The notes: generated by a model from the sequence alone, not told the origin. Positions 1-6,003 are shown, counted from the first letter of the stretch. The stretch is 38,104 nt of DNA from a virus (IMGVR_UViG_3300027973_000104:1-38104); one strand, 5' to 3'. Numbers and translations are program-made.

Positions 1-21
1 TAACTATACGCCTCCGGAGAG

Positions 22-63
22 GGTGACACCACCCTCATCCCACCCCCGCGCGGAAACAAATAA
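22..63 (+). repeat. Direct repeat A, copy 1
   Basis: A GTGACACC...CGGAAACAAAT segment that recurs at 767-804. In both copies it can be read as V-T-P-P...P-R-A-E-T-N, so this is a duplicated gene-start region, here forming the beginning of the first gene. Confidence 0.5.
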
Positions 64-625
64 GAAATCACCAATCCCCCCAAGATCAATACTTAAGGAC
101 ATGGAACTAGAAGAAAAAAACAAGAGAGATAAACAAGACACACCCCACCCCCAACAATACTCCGCACCCCAAGGCAGCAAGAGAGATAAACAACTCGACC
201 AGACGAAAGCCGACCTGGAAAGCGAAAATCCCGAAAGAATCCAACGTGCCTACGCCCGCAGGGAAAGAATGGAAAAGGCCGAAAGAGAAAAACCAGACTG
301 GAAAAACAAACCCAGACCAGATACCAAGGACGAATCGCTCGACCTCCTCAGGAACCTCATATCAGAAATCATCTCAGAAGAACTCAGCGCGACAACCAAA
401 TCCACCCTCAGAAAAAAAGCGGAAGACAGAGGCCTCACCCCCGGATCCGTGGAACAGGAATACAAGAAAGGCCTCGCCGCCTGGGCCACCTCGGGCTCAC
501 GTAAAGGAATGTCCCAACACCAATGGGCCATGGCAAGAGTCAATGCCGCCACCCCCTCGAAACACTGGGCCACGGTGAAGAAGTCCAAGTCCAAGAAGAA
601 GAAGAAAAAGGACGGCGGCGGCTAG
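23..625 (+). CDS. Lys/Arg-rich hypothetical protein with C-terminal phage-type domain
   Basis: 200-residue basic protein of unknown function. The first half is low-complexity and rich in Lys, Glu, Pro and Arg. Residues about 108-125 (DLLRNLISEIISEEL) form an amphipathic helix resembling the LRxIIxEEL helix that opens the genes at 26040 and 33352. Residues about 145-185 (EYKKGLAAWATSGSRKGMSQHQWAMARVN) resemble a short domain I associate with phage structural-region proteins; this recall is untested. The tail is poly-Lys then Gly. GTG at 23 has GGAGAGG almost touching it, so the in-frame ATG at 101 (preceded by AAGGAC) is an equally good start. The stop is TAG, and a LamG-like reading continues in the same frame after it. 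Confidence 0.6.
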   Translation: MTPPSSHPRAETNKKSPIPPRSILKDMELEEKNKRDKQDTPHPQQYSAPQGSKRDKQLDQTKADLESENPERIQRAYARRERMEKAEREKPDWKNKPRPDTKDESLDLLRNLISEIISEELSATTKSTLRKKAEDRGLTPGSVEQEYKKGLAAWATSGSRKGMSQHQWAMARVNAATPSKHWATVKKSKSKKKKKKDGGG

Positions 626-775
626 TTCAACATCTGCGGGACTTACAACGGTACTTATGCTCGTCTCTACATCAATGGATCATTGGTGACCGGTCCCACC
701 GCCAAGTCCCGGAACACGATCGACAGTTACGTGAATGGCGGCCCTGCAGACGTTCTCCGAATCCCTGTGACACCC
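626..775 (+). pseudogene. LamG/ConA-like lectin fold fragment after an in-frame TAG
   Basis: Directly after the TAG of the preceding gene and in the same frame the DNA reads F-N-I-C-G-T-Y-N-G-T-Y-A-R-L-Y-I-N-G-S-L-V, which fits the core 'agtYdGt..rlYvNG.lv' strand pattern of laminin-G/concanavalin-like domains common in phage fibres and bacterial surface proteins. Only about 50 residues match before the frame runs into direct repeat A copy 2 and C/A-rich DNA. No start codon or Shine-Dalgarno precedes it, so it is best read as a gene remnant. The fold assignment is from motif recognition only. Confidence 0.45.
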
Positions 776-804
776 CCCCTCCCTCGGGCGGAGACAAATT
801 CCAG
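767..804 (+). repeat. Direct repeat A, copy 2
   Basis: Second copy of the GTGACACC...GGAGACAAAT segment (see 22-63), here fused behind the LamG-like fragment. It suggests that the start of the first gene was duplicated or rearranged into this place. Confidence 0.5.
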
Positions 805-1214
805 AAATACCTCAAACTCCCGCCCAACATCGCCGACGAAGATCTCCATAGCGTATAGACTCGTAAGGAAACCAACTAGACCCAACAACTCCCCTACAAT
901 AATGTCGCAAATCACCATCACCCATCGATGAACACGCTAAAACGGATCCAGAGACGACACCACAACACAACGCCCACCTGCCTCCACCCCATATTCCACC
1001 ACTCCCACACCCCACTACACTGCCCCTCTACCACACTCATCCACTTCTTACCACCCTCGTGCAGAAATGCCACCCCACGAGCGAGGACAAGTGGACACAA
1101 TCTCGAGTACCTCTGGTGGGTCAGGAGGGCAGGTTTTCAGCAAATGTGTCATGGGAGCTCAGGAGATGACATCGGTGGGGATGAACTCCTAGCCCGCGAA
1201 CATTAACTATTCTG

Positions 1215-1256
1215 CTGAGAAGTGTTTGTACAGCTTTTTTTGCTGTTTTTTCTCAG
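1215..1256. other. Nested hairpin with T-rich loop
   Basis: Outer arms CTGAGAA (1215-1221) and TTCTCAG (1250-1256) enclose an inner hairpin ACAGC-T7-GCTGT (1230-1246) followed by a T run. The inner hairpin plus T run could be a plus-strand intrinsic terminator; there is no clear upstream gene to confirm that. Confidence 0.4.
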
Positions 1257-1274
1257 GCCGCGCGGTTGCAGATA

Positions 1275-1312
1275 GTGCCCCTGTGACGAGCTATGACAGG
1301 TTCGGTCTGCTT
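1275..1312. repeat. Direct repeat B, copy 1
   Basis: 38-base segment matching 1401-1438 at 34 of 38 positions by eye. The other copy spans the stop codon of the minus-strand gene at 1422-1676, so copy 1 looks like a duplicated gene end left downstream. Confidence 0.6.
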
Positions 1313-1400
1313 GTTCCGGTGGTGGATGGTTGTTGTTGTGTTGTTGGTATGAGCTCCTGAGTCGTGGGGGGTGGTTGAGGGTAGATGGCGGTGGCGGGAT

Positions 1401-1438
1401 GTGCCCCTGTGATGACCCATGTCAGGTTCGGTCTGCTT
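1401..1438. repeat. Direct repeat B, copy 2
   Basis: Copy spanning the 3' end and TGA stop of the minus-strand gene 1422-1676; see copy 1 at 1275-1312. Confidence 0.6.
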
Positions 1439-1676
1439 TTCGTGCTAGTCGACATGAGCCCGCGTGGACCCACACGGTACGCCCAGGGGGTAGGATGACG
1501 GCGAGGTAGAAGTCGTAGGTGGCTGTGACTATGGTGGTGATGAGCGTGGGACCGGAGGAGGGGGCACCTGCCGAGGAGTAGGCGGAGGGGTAGATGGGCG
1601 TGTTGGGTTCGATGGTGACGAGGTCGCCGGGGTCTATCCTTGGGGGGATGGGTGGTGTGTGGACCTGTGTCACCAT
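1422..1676 (-). CDS. Small hypothetical protein with P-G-D-L-V motif
   Basis: 84-residue protein of unknown function, last gene of the minus-strand VWA unit. Residues about 14-22 read DPGDLVTIE and the C-terminus reads GRTVWVHAGSCRLARK. The P-G-D-L-V start followed by hydrophobic strands resembles small SH3-like barrel proteins of large phages, and the genes at 1757 and 26691 have the same flavour. ATG at 1676 is preceded by AGGTG. A weak TTGCAA-17 bp-TACGAC promoter may lie in the gap upstream. Its stop region is duplicated at 1275-1312. The reading frame is chosen over a longer overlapping frame that is Pro/His/Arg-rich and without structure. Confidence 0.6.
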   Translation of the reverse strand: MVTQVHTPPIPPRIDPGDLVTIEPNTPIYPSAYSSAGAPSSGPTLITTIVTATYDFYLAVILPPGRTVWVHAGSCRLARKADRT

Positions 1677-1715
1677 CGTGGTTCACCTGTTGTCGTATCC
1701 TGGTGGGGTTGATGT

Positions 1716-1729
1716 TGCAACTAGTTGCA
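1716..1729. promoter_or_regulatory. TGCAA-N4-TTGCA palindrome, site 1
   Basis: Perfect 14-bp palindrome TGCAACTAGTTGCA in the gap between the minus-strand genes 1757-1960 and 1422-1676. Related sites are at 5694-5711, 9956-9971 and 18589-18604, all beside gene ends. Possible operator or processing site; function unknown. Confidence 0.45.
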
Positions 1730-1756
1730 CGCAGGTGTTGTCACGCGCCTGCGGGT

Positions 1757-1960
1757 TCACTTGTTCCATTGGATCTTGTTGTCGTCCAGGGGAAAGATGT
1801 CGTGGAGGTATTCTTCGGCGTGTCCGCGGGGGAATAGGACTTGCAGCCGGCCTCGAAGAGACAGGTCGGCGTTCTCGCCCGTAACAATGCCCATCTCCAT
1901 GGGTTTATTGTGCCAGTTCAGTTTGACGACCAGGTCTCCTCGGCTGAATTTGTGGTTCAT
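1757..1960 (-). CDS. Small GDLV-type hypothetical protein
   Basis: 67-residue protein, unknown function. It opens MNHKFSRGDLVVKLNW and continues with alternating hydrophobic strands (MGIVTG, LQVLFP), a pattern typical of a small SH3-like beta barrel. Its ATG overlaps the stop of the upstream gene as ATGA, which implies translational coupling within the VWA unit. I chose this start over a longer in-frame extension upstream because the extension lies inside the preceding gene and is Pro/Ser/Arg-rich. Confidence 0.65.
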   Translation of the reverse strand: MNHKFSRGDLVVKLNWHNKPMEMGIVTGENADLSLRGRLQVLFPRGHAEEYLHDIFPLDDNKIQWNK

Positions 1961-2163
1961 TCTTCCTCGCGGGTCTGTCTCATGAGGACGAAGGCACATC
2001 CGTATGCCACGCGTTTCACTTTTCCTGTAGCGTCGATGACCGTCATGTGTTGCGTGCCATTTCGGAGTTCGTCCATTCTTACCACTAGTTCGCCTCCATG
2101 AAGAACATCGTCGGGTCGTAGATGGCGTACCATCTCCATGACCATGTCTTGCATCAGCGCCAT
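1957..2163 (-). CDS. Small hypothetical protein between VWA and GDLV genes
   Basis: 68-residue protein, MALMQDMVMEMVRHLRPD... to ...CAFVLMRQTREEE. Unknown function; an N-terminal amphipathic helix is followed by probable beta strands (GELVVRM, THMTVIDATGKVKRVAYG). Its start overlaps the last codons of the VWA gene by 10 bases, and its stop overlaps the next start as ATGA, so it sits in a tight operon VWA-this-GDLV. A longer in-frame start exists inside the VWA gene but is not supported. Confidence 0.65.
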   Translation of the reverse strand: MALMQDMVMEMVRHLRPDDVLHGGELVVRMDELRNGTQHMTVIDATGKVKRVAYGCAFVLMRQTREEE

Positions 2164-3434
2164 GCTCCGGACTTGGGGGTCGAGGGGTCGAGGGAGATGG
2201 TGATCTCGTTGGTGGCGAACTCCAGCTTGTGGCCGGGGGACACCACCCAACCGCGCTTGACTCGGGAGGGTCCAGGGACACTACACTCGCCGTCGGTCAT
2301 GATGAGCATCCCGTCCCACTTGCCTCGGTTCTTCGGGTCGTTGGCAATCTTGGTGGGGGCGTTGAAGTCCGTGCCGCCTCCTCGGACCCTCTTCGCGGGG
2401 ACTTTGGTGCCCTTCTTCCATTCGAAGGCGTCACGGAGGTCGGCGACGCAGTCAAAGGGGAGGATGGTGACCGAGACCTTCTTCGTGAGGGATGCCAGTT
2501 CGCTGAAGAAGAGGGCGAGCTGGTTGTCATCCACGCTTCCGGATTGATCGATGGCGATGAGGAGCTTCGCGACGTAGCCACGCTTGACGCCGGGGTGGAT
2601 GTAGGGGTAGCGCTTGTTGATGCGTTTGATGGTCGTCGTACGTTCACCGCGGGCGATGTTGCCGATGAATTGTCGGAGGACGTTACGCCAGTCGACGAGC
2701 TTGCTGACCGAGCGTCGGATCTCCTCCCGCAGGTCTGAAGGGATGTTGCCCCATCCGTTGGCCTGGGAGTCGGCGTGCTTCGTGGCCTTCTCCACCATGC
2801 CGCTGACCTTGGAGGCGACCATTTCCTTCTGCTCGTCAGTCAGGTCATCCCAGGACGTGTGGTCATCGAAGGAGTCGAGGTCACCGATTCCTCCATCATT
2901 ACCCTTCTTCTTCTCCTCCTCGACCTTCTCCTTCAGCTTCTCGTAGTACCACTCCGACGACTGGTCCTTGGGGAAGGAGGCGATCAGCTGGGCGATGGGC
3001 ATGGCATCCTTCTCCTCCGTCGTCCACTCTCGGCCTTCGGGCGCCTCCGGGAACTTGCCGGGCATGAGGCAACCCGTGGGTAGGGACATGTTGTTATGGC
3101 CGGAGATGATGCTATTGATGGCGAGGTCAGTGGCCACGTTCCACATCTTGGCAGGCTTCTTACGACGTTCCGTGAGGTGGCGGAAGATGAGGTGGTAGAA
3201 CTCGTGGGTGAGGACGCCACGGATCTCCTGGTCGGTCATGTCGCGGAAGAACTCCGGGTTCCAGTACAGCGTGATGTCATCATACGTTGGATCGAAGGCA
3301 ACCGCGGCAGTGGGCATGTCGAGCGTCGGCGTCTTCCTGATGTGCCGGGACAGTTCTGCAAAGAACGGCGTGTCCTGGAGGAAAGAAATGAGGTGCCGGT
3401 CCAGGTTGAAGTCGGTGTCCGTGTGGCTGAACAT
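2154..3434 (-). CDS. VWA-domain putative metallopeptidase
   Basis: 426 residues. The N-terminal region has a zinc-protease motif HEFYH (residues 77-81) in the context GVLTHEFYHLIFRH. The middle is charged and helical. The C-terminal third is a von Willebrand A domain with a MIDAS sequence DQSGS (296-300), a later T in GGGTDF, and MTDGE. This layout is the VWA-like metallopeptidase family (DUF2201 type) that works with MoxR AAA ATPases; the likely partner is at 7779-8903. Family knowledge suggests chaperone- or protease-like remodelling of a protein target; the target is unknown. ATG at 3434 lies 6 nt behind a TAGGAT -10 box, so the mRNA is probably leaderless. It heads a four-gene operon. Confidence 0.88.
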   Translation of the reverse strand: MFSHTDTDFNLDRHLISFLQDTPFFAELSRHIRKTPTLDMPTAAVAFDPTYDDITLYWNPEFFRDMTDQEIRGVLTHEFYHLIFRHLTERRKKPAKMWNVATDLAINSIISGHNNMSLPTGCLMPGKFPEAPEGREWTTEEKDAMPIAQLIASFPKDQSSEWYYEKLKEKVEEEKKKGNDGGIGDLDSFDDHTSWDDLTDEQKEMVASKVSGMVEKATKHADSQANGWGNIPSDLREEIRRSVSKLVDWRNVLRQFIGNIARGERTTTIKRINKRYPYIHPGVKRGYVAKLLIAIDQSGSVDDNQLALFFSELASLTKKVSVTILPFDCVADLRDAFEWKKGTKVPAKRVRGGGTDFNAPTKIANDPKNRGKWDGMLIMTDGECSVPGPSRVKRGWVVSPGHKLEFATNEITISLDPSTPKSGAWR

Positions 3435-3440
3435 AGATAC

Positions 3441-3469
3441 ATCCTATCACGGGTGGCGTATACTTTGCA
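3441..3469 (-). promoter_or_regulatory. Leaderless-type promoter of VWA operon
   Basis: On the minus strand: TGCAAA (3469-3464), 17 bp, TAGGAT (3446-3441), then 6 nt to the ATG at 3434. Same geometry as the plus-strand units. Confidence 0.75.
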
Positions 3470-3510
3470 CCGTCCCCGAAAAAAATCGCAAAAGAAAGAT
3501 AGTTATATTG

Positions 3511-3690
3511 GTGAAGGGTCTCAAGTCATCCGCATCGTGGAGGACGTTTCTAGCAGGGTTCTTGCTAGGGTATCTGTCGGCCTGGGGATTTCATTGGGCC
3601 ACCACGTTCTACACATGGGGTGTACCTACCCACCATCACATTCCGGGTCTAACCCCTGAACCACCTTCGGCGGAGCGCCATGGACGATAA
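3511..3690 (+). CDS. Small membrane protein (59 aa)
   Basis: Starts VKGLKSSASWRTFLAG at GTG 3511 (or TTG 3508) and has one hydrophobic segment, FLAGFLLGYLSAWGFHW, near residues 12-30, followed by a His/Pro-rich tail. It ends inside the next gene with an 11-base overlap in another frame, which supports co-translation. No good Shine-Dalgarno or TGCAAA promoter is seen upstream; TATATT lies directly before the start. Function unknown; probably an inner-membrane peptide. Confidence 0.5.
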   Translation: MKGLKSSASWRTFLAGFLLGYLSAWGFHWATTFYTWGVPTHHHIPGLTPEPPSAERHGR

Positions 3691-3940
3691 TTCATGTAAG
3701 AAATGTGCAGAGAGGGAGGAAGCATGGGACACTCTCTTCCAGGTGAAGAACATGTTGGAGTCCGTCGACGTCATGATCTATCAGGCCACGGAGGCTGGAA
3801 TGGATCAAGGCCGTGTCTTAGGGCTCCTTGAGGCTGCCATGGCCCTCGAAAAAGCCGGATATGGGGAACTTGCAGACATTATTAGAAGATTAACCCAAGA
3901 GGACATGATGGTCCTGGGTGGTCACGCCGGGGAAGCCTAG
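3680..3940 (+). CDS. Small helical hypothetical protein
   Basis: 86 residues starting MDDNSCKKCAEREEAWDTL. A CxxC pair at residues 6-9 is followed by largely helical sequence with Met/Leu-rich segments. Unknown function. ATG 3680 is preceded by GGAG at a usable distance and overlaps the end of the small membrane protein. Its last four bases overlap the convergent minus-strand gene 3937-4137. Confidence 0.65.
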   Translation: MDDNSCKKCAEREEAWDTLFQVKNMLESVDVMIYQATEAGMDQGRVLGLLEAAMALEKAGYGELADIIRRLTQEDMMVLGGHAGEA

Positions 3941-4137
3941 AGTCCTGATAGGGATTCAAAGGTCTCCGATACCCGTCCCATCATGGACACTGCATCAACG
4001 AGATTCATGATTCGACTCTCTTCCCCGACCTTCACGTGGATTCGTCCATGATTAGAGACTGAGAAGACGAGATCCCCGAGCTCGTAGGCGGTCGTCCAAC
4101 GTTCAAGGCGGGCGGCTAGATCAATGACTTTGAACAT
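3937..4137 (-). CDS. Small hypothetical protein with operator-like promoter
   Basis: 66 residues, MFKVIDLAARLERWTTAYEL...; a mixed alpha/beta protein of unknown function. ATG 4137 sits 6 nt behind a TACCCT -10 box of the shared promoter type, so the transcript is probably leaderless. The promoter spacer contains a perfect 17-bp palindrome (4152-4168), suggesting repression or activation of this gene. It is convergent with 3680-3940. Confidence 0.65.
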   Translation of the reverse strand: MFKVIDLAARLERWTTAYELGDLVFSVSNHGRIHVKVGEESRIMNLVDAVSMMGRVSETFESLSGL

Positions 4138-4143
4138 GGTGTC

Positions 4144-4172
4144 AGGGTATCATGTCCTGTCAGGACATTACA
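4144..4172 (-). promoter_or_regulatory. Variant leaderless promoter containing a palindrome
   Basis: Minus strand: TGTAAT (4172-4167), 17 bp, TACCCT (4149-4144), 6 nt to ATG 4137. The spacer holds the 17-bp palindrome at 4152-4168. Confidence 0.65.
4152..4168. promoter_or_regulatory. Operator-like perfect palindrome
   Basis: ATGTCCTG-T-CAGGACAT, 8+1+8 with no mismatch, located exactly between the -35 and -10 boxes of the promoter for the gene 3937-4137. This position is typical for a repressor operator. Confidence 0.6.
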
Positions 4173-4183
4173 CTGAAGATTTG

Positions 4184-4270
4184 CGGAAAGAGCAGGATTT
4201 GAACCTGCGGTAAGGTTTCCCCTACGAGTGCTTAGCAAGCACTTGCCTTAAGCCACTCGGCCATCTTTCC
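4184..4270 (-). tRNA. tRNA-Ser(GCU)
   Basis: Full cloverleaf with long variable arm. Anticodon stem AGTGC/GCACT with loop TTGCTAA gives GCU. Acceptor GGAAAGA/TCTTTCC, discriminator G, CCA not fully encoded. Confidence 0.93.
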
Positions 4271-4280
4271 AAGATATTTG

Positions 4281-4367
4281 CGGAGAAGGAGAGATTCGAA
4301 CTCCCGGTGGGCTTTCACCCACGACGGTTTTCTAAACCGTTGCCATCGACCACTCGGCCACTTCTCC
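4281..4367 (-). tRNA. tRNA-Ser(AGA)
   Basis: Class II cloverleaf with long variable arm. Anticodon stem ACGGT/ACCGT with loop TTAGAAA gives AGA. A34 in a bacterial or phage serine tRNA is unusual. Acceptor GGAGAAG/CTTCTCC, discriminator G. Confidence 0.9.
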
Positions 4368-4368
4368 A

Positions 4369-4444
4369 TGGAGCCTCCTGTCGGAATTGAACCAACGACC
4401 GACGGTTTACAAAACCGTTGCTCTACCAGCTGAGCTAAGGAGGC
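4369..4444 (-). tRNA. tRNA-Thr(UGU)
   Basis: Anticodon stem ACGGT/ACCGT, loop TTTGTAA, anticodon UGU. Acceptor GCCTCCT/AGGAGGC; CCA encoded. Confidence 0.93.
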
Positions 4445-4445
4445 T

Positions 4446-4521
4446 TGGTGGACCTGGACAGAATCGAACTGACGACATCCAGCTTGCAAAGCTGGCGCTC
4501 TCCCAACTGAGCTACAGGCCC
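4446..4521 (-). tRNA. tRNA-Ala(UGC)
   Basis: Anticodon stem CCAGC/GCTGG, loop TTTGCAA, anticodon UGC. Acceptor GGGCCTG/CAGGTCC; CCA encoded. Confidence 0.93.
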
Positions 4522-4558
4522 GACGTGAATAACTATTCTGTTGTCAAAGATTTTTCCG

Positions 4559-4632
4559 TGGAACGTGGTGGATTCGAACCACCGACCTTCTCCTTATCAG
4601 AGAGACTATCTAACCAACTGATATAACGTTCC
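4559..4632 (-). tRNA. tRNA-Ile(GAU)
   Basis: Anticodon loop CTGATAA in stem TCTCT/GGAGA gives GAU. Acceptor GGAACGT/ACGTTCC, discriminator A, no encoded CCA. Confidence 0.92.
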
Positions 4633-4637
4633 AGCTG

Positions 4638-4719
4638 TGGGGCATGATGGACTCGAACCACCGAAGTCTATGACAGCTGATTTACAGTCAGCCCCCTTTG
4701 CCGCTCGGGACAATACCCC
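4638..4719 (-). tRNA. tRNA-Tyr(GUA)
   Basis: Class II cloverleaf; anticodon stem GCTGA/TCAGC, loop CTGTAAA, anticodon GUA. Acceptor begins GGGGTAT; no encoded CCA. Confidence 0.92.
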
Positions 4720-4722
4720 ATG

Positions 4723-4798
4723 TGGAGCGGGTGGACGGATTCGAACCGACGACCGGAAGCTTGGAAAGCTTCAGCTCTACCAACTGAGCTACACCCGC
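4723..4798 (-). tRNA. tRNA-Gly(UCC)
   Basis: Anticodon stem GAAGC/GCTTC, loop TTTCCAA, anticodon UCC. Acceptor GCGGGTG/CACCCGC; CCA encoded. A TATACT box lies upstream on the minus strand. Confidence 0.93.
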
Positions 4799-4844
4799 AT
4801 GATTCATATTTCTAAGTATACACCATATTTTCAAGATGTATCGG

Positions 4845-4916
4845 CTGGGGAACAGGGACTCGAACCCCAATTCGCGGATTCAAAGTCCGCTGTCCTAACC
4901 ATTGAACGATTCCCCA
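4845..4916 (-). tRNA. tRNA-Gln(UUG)
   Basis: Anticodon stem GCGGA/TCCGC, loop CTTTGAA, anticodon UUG. Acceptor TGGGGAA/TTCCCCA as usual for tRNA-Gln. Confidence 0.92.
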
Positions 4917-4921
4917 ATTTG

Positions 4922-4995
4922 CGTCCTCGGCAGGATTCGAACCTGCGACCCGCGGCTTAGAAGGCCGCTGCTCTATCCAGCTGAGCTACGAGGAC
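4922..4995 (-). tRNA. tRNA-Arg(UCU)
   Basis: Anticodon stem GCGGC/GCCGC, loop CTTCTAA, anticodon UCU. Acceptor GTCCTCG/CGAGGAC. It reads AGA/AGG codons, rare in GC-rich hosts. Confidence 0.93.
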
Positions 4996-4997
4996 AT

Positions 4998-5073
4998 TGG
5001 CTCCGACTGAAGGACTCGAACCTTCGACCAAGGCATTAACAGTGCCTCGCTCTACCAACTGAGCTAAGTCGGA
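4998..5073 (-). tRNA. tRNA-Asn(GUU)
   Basis: Anticodon stem AGGCA/TGCCT, loop CTGTTAA, anticodon GUU. Acceptor TCCGACT/AGTCGGA; CCA encoded. First tRNA of the cluster in the direction of transcription. Confidence 0.93.
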
Positions 5074-5099
5074 ATGTGGATGAATAACTATCTGTCAGC

Positions 5100-5131
5100 A
5101 AAAATCCCCCACCCCGACCTGCGGGGTGGGG
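5100..5131 (-). terminator. Intrinsic terminator after gene 5147-5398
   Basis: Stem CCCCACCCCG/CGGGGTGGGG (5107-5116 with 5122-5131) and a 5-nt loop. Read on the minus strand it is followed by GATTTTT. It lies just behind the stop codon at 5147 and before the tRNA cluster. Confidence 0.85.
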
Positions 5132-5146
5132 ACACATTCACTACTT

Positions 5147-5398
5147 TCAGCGGCGGCGTGAAGGGCGCTCTACTGGTCGAACCTCAGCAAAGTAGGCTGA
5201 GTAACCGTCTGGTCGTCGATAGTTAATGTTCGACGCGCATGACTGCGCCTCCTCACGAGTGTCGAATGTCGTAGCCTCATCGAAAGTACCCCAGACGCCC
5301 TGGACGCGACCGCTGTATGTTGGTCGTGTGAGGAACCGGCGGCTGTTAGACTCGCGGACGACGTATGCAGTGATTGTGTTGTTGTTCTTGTTTGTCAT
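5147..5398 (-). CDS. Small basic hypothetical protein
   Basis: 83 residues starting MTNKNNNTITAYVVRESNSRRF, ending in an Arg-rich tail (RPSRRR). Beta strands with Trp/Tyr are likely (VQGVWGTFDEA). Unknown function. Two ATGs are 6 nt apart. The inner one (5398) is chosen because it lies exactly 6 nt behind the TACCAT -10 box, as in the other leaderless genes; starting at 5404 would add two residues. A strong intrinsic terminator follows. Confidence 0.65.
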   Translation of the reverse strand: MTNKNNNTITAYVVRESNSRRFLTRPTYSGRVQGVWGTFDEATTFDTREEAQSCASNINYRRPDGYSAYFAEVRPVERPSRRR

Positions 5399-5404
5399 GG
5401 TCAT

Positions 5405-5432
5405 ATGGTATTCTTTCTTTTTTCGATTTACA
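5405..5432 (-). promoter_or_regulatory. Leaderless-type promoter
   Basis: Minus strand: TTGTAA/TGTAAA, 16-17 bp A-rich spacer, TACCAT, 6 nt to the ATG at 5398. Confidence 0.6.
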
Positions 5433-5596
5433 AACCTAAATCATCTTGGTGATTTGGCAAAGACTTTGGAGGGTCGGTTACTGTCCCGATGTGTGGCCCG
5501 GGGGTTCACCTGCTTATAGTATGAGCTTTCCTTGCGACACCAAGGTCCACAGCTGCAATAATTGTCTAAGTCTCCAGTATTCGTCGTTCCTGGAGG

Positions 5597-5671
5597 TGGT
5601 GGGCCACCTGTGAGTTGAACACAGTTCAGAAGGTTAAAAGCCTACTGCATCACCGCTAATGCTTGTAGCCC
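5597..5671 (-). tRNA. tRNA-Lys(UUU)
   Basis: Acceptor GGGCTAC/GTGGCCC, D-arm GCAT...ATGC, anticodon loop CTTTTAA (UUU) in a stem with one mismatch, T-arm CTGTG-TTCAACT-CACAG, CCA encoded. It is separated from the main cluster by about 520 bases. Confidence 0.85.
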
Positions 5672-5693
5672 GTTTGATGTCTCTAGGCCCGTA

Positions 5694-5711
5694 ATTGCAA
5701 CTAGTTGCAAT
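5694..5711. promoter_or_regulatory. TGCAA-N4-TTGCA palindrome, site 2
   Basis: Perfect 18-bp palindrome ATTGCAACTAGTTGCAAT, immediately behind the TAG stop of the minus-strand gene 5712-5921 and ahead of tRNA-Lys. See sites at 1716, 9956 and 18589. Confidence 0.5.
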
Positions 5712-5921
5712 CTAGTCATCTGACCAGGAGATGATTTCCGTTAAGGAGTTGAGGACTTCCTTTTCAATCTCTGATTTGATCGTTGGTTCGGATGGCGCAT
5801 CGGTGTACTTATGAGCCCTATGCCATCCTCTTTTGATTCCTTCTTCAACTGCTCGGGAGATGACAACGTACGTGTTGATCTTCAGTTGTGATTGAGGTCG
5901 AAGTCGTCGTGCCAGTTTCAT
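5712..5921 (-). CDS. Small conserved-looking phage protein
   Basis: 69 residues, MKLARRLRPQSQLKINTYVV... with RAVEEGIKRGWHRAHKYTD and an acidic C-terminus (SWSDD). The pattern AVxxGxxxGWxRAHKxTD recalls a small uncharacterised protein seen in many large phages; this is recognition only. It starts 6 bases downstream of the tRNA-Leu-like gene, so it is probably transcribed with that tRNA and freed by tRNA processing. No Shine-Dalgarno is visible in the short gap. Confidence 0.65.
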   Translation of the reverse strand: MKLARRLRPQSQLKINTYVVISRAVEEGIKRGWHRAHKYTDAPSEPTIKSEIEKEVLNSLTEIISWSDD

Positions 5922-5927
5922 CTTTGG

Positions 5928-6003
5928 TGGTGCCTACCGTGGGATTCGAACCCACCCTGTATCGATTTTGAGTCGACTGTCTCTGCCGCTGGACTACGTA
6001 GGC
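5928..6003 (-). tRNA. tRNA with CAA anticodon (Leu-type) but short variable loop
   Basis: Acceptor GCCTACG/CGTAGGC, discriminator A, CCA encoded, T-arm GTGGG-TTCGAAT-CCCAC. Anticodon stem GTCGA/TCGAT with loop CTCAAAA gives CAA, a Leu codon reader. Leu tRNAs of bacteria and phages normally have a long variable arm; here the variable loop is only 5 nt, so the amino acid charged is uncertain. Confidence 0.75.

Larger units (their letters stand above)
805..1400. other. Non-coding C/A-rich stretch, no convincing gene
   Basis: About 600 bases without a credible gene. From 900 to 1090 the plus strand is strongly C- and A-rich and G-poor. Open frames here are low-complexity (Thr/Pro/His) and lack start signals. 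The stretch contains a nested hairpin at 1215-1256 and one copy of direct repeat B at 1275-1312. It may be decayed gene DNA. Confidence 0.5.

Noticed and set aside
623-625. Genetic recoding of TAG as an amino acid
   Set aside because: TAG serves as the normal stop of several genes here (5712, 7214, 15318, 16629, 18596, 27103), so genome-wide recoding is unlikely.
1291-1686. 131-codon Pro/His/Arg frame
   Set aside because: Shadow of the structured frame 1422-1676 and of repeat DNA; low-complexity composition.
4232-4960. Open frames across the tRNA cluster
   Set aside because: They translate tRNA sequence, giving the well-known spurious GxxxRTDD/SNPxPGDQN-like peptides.
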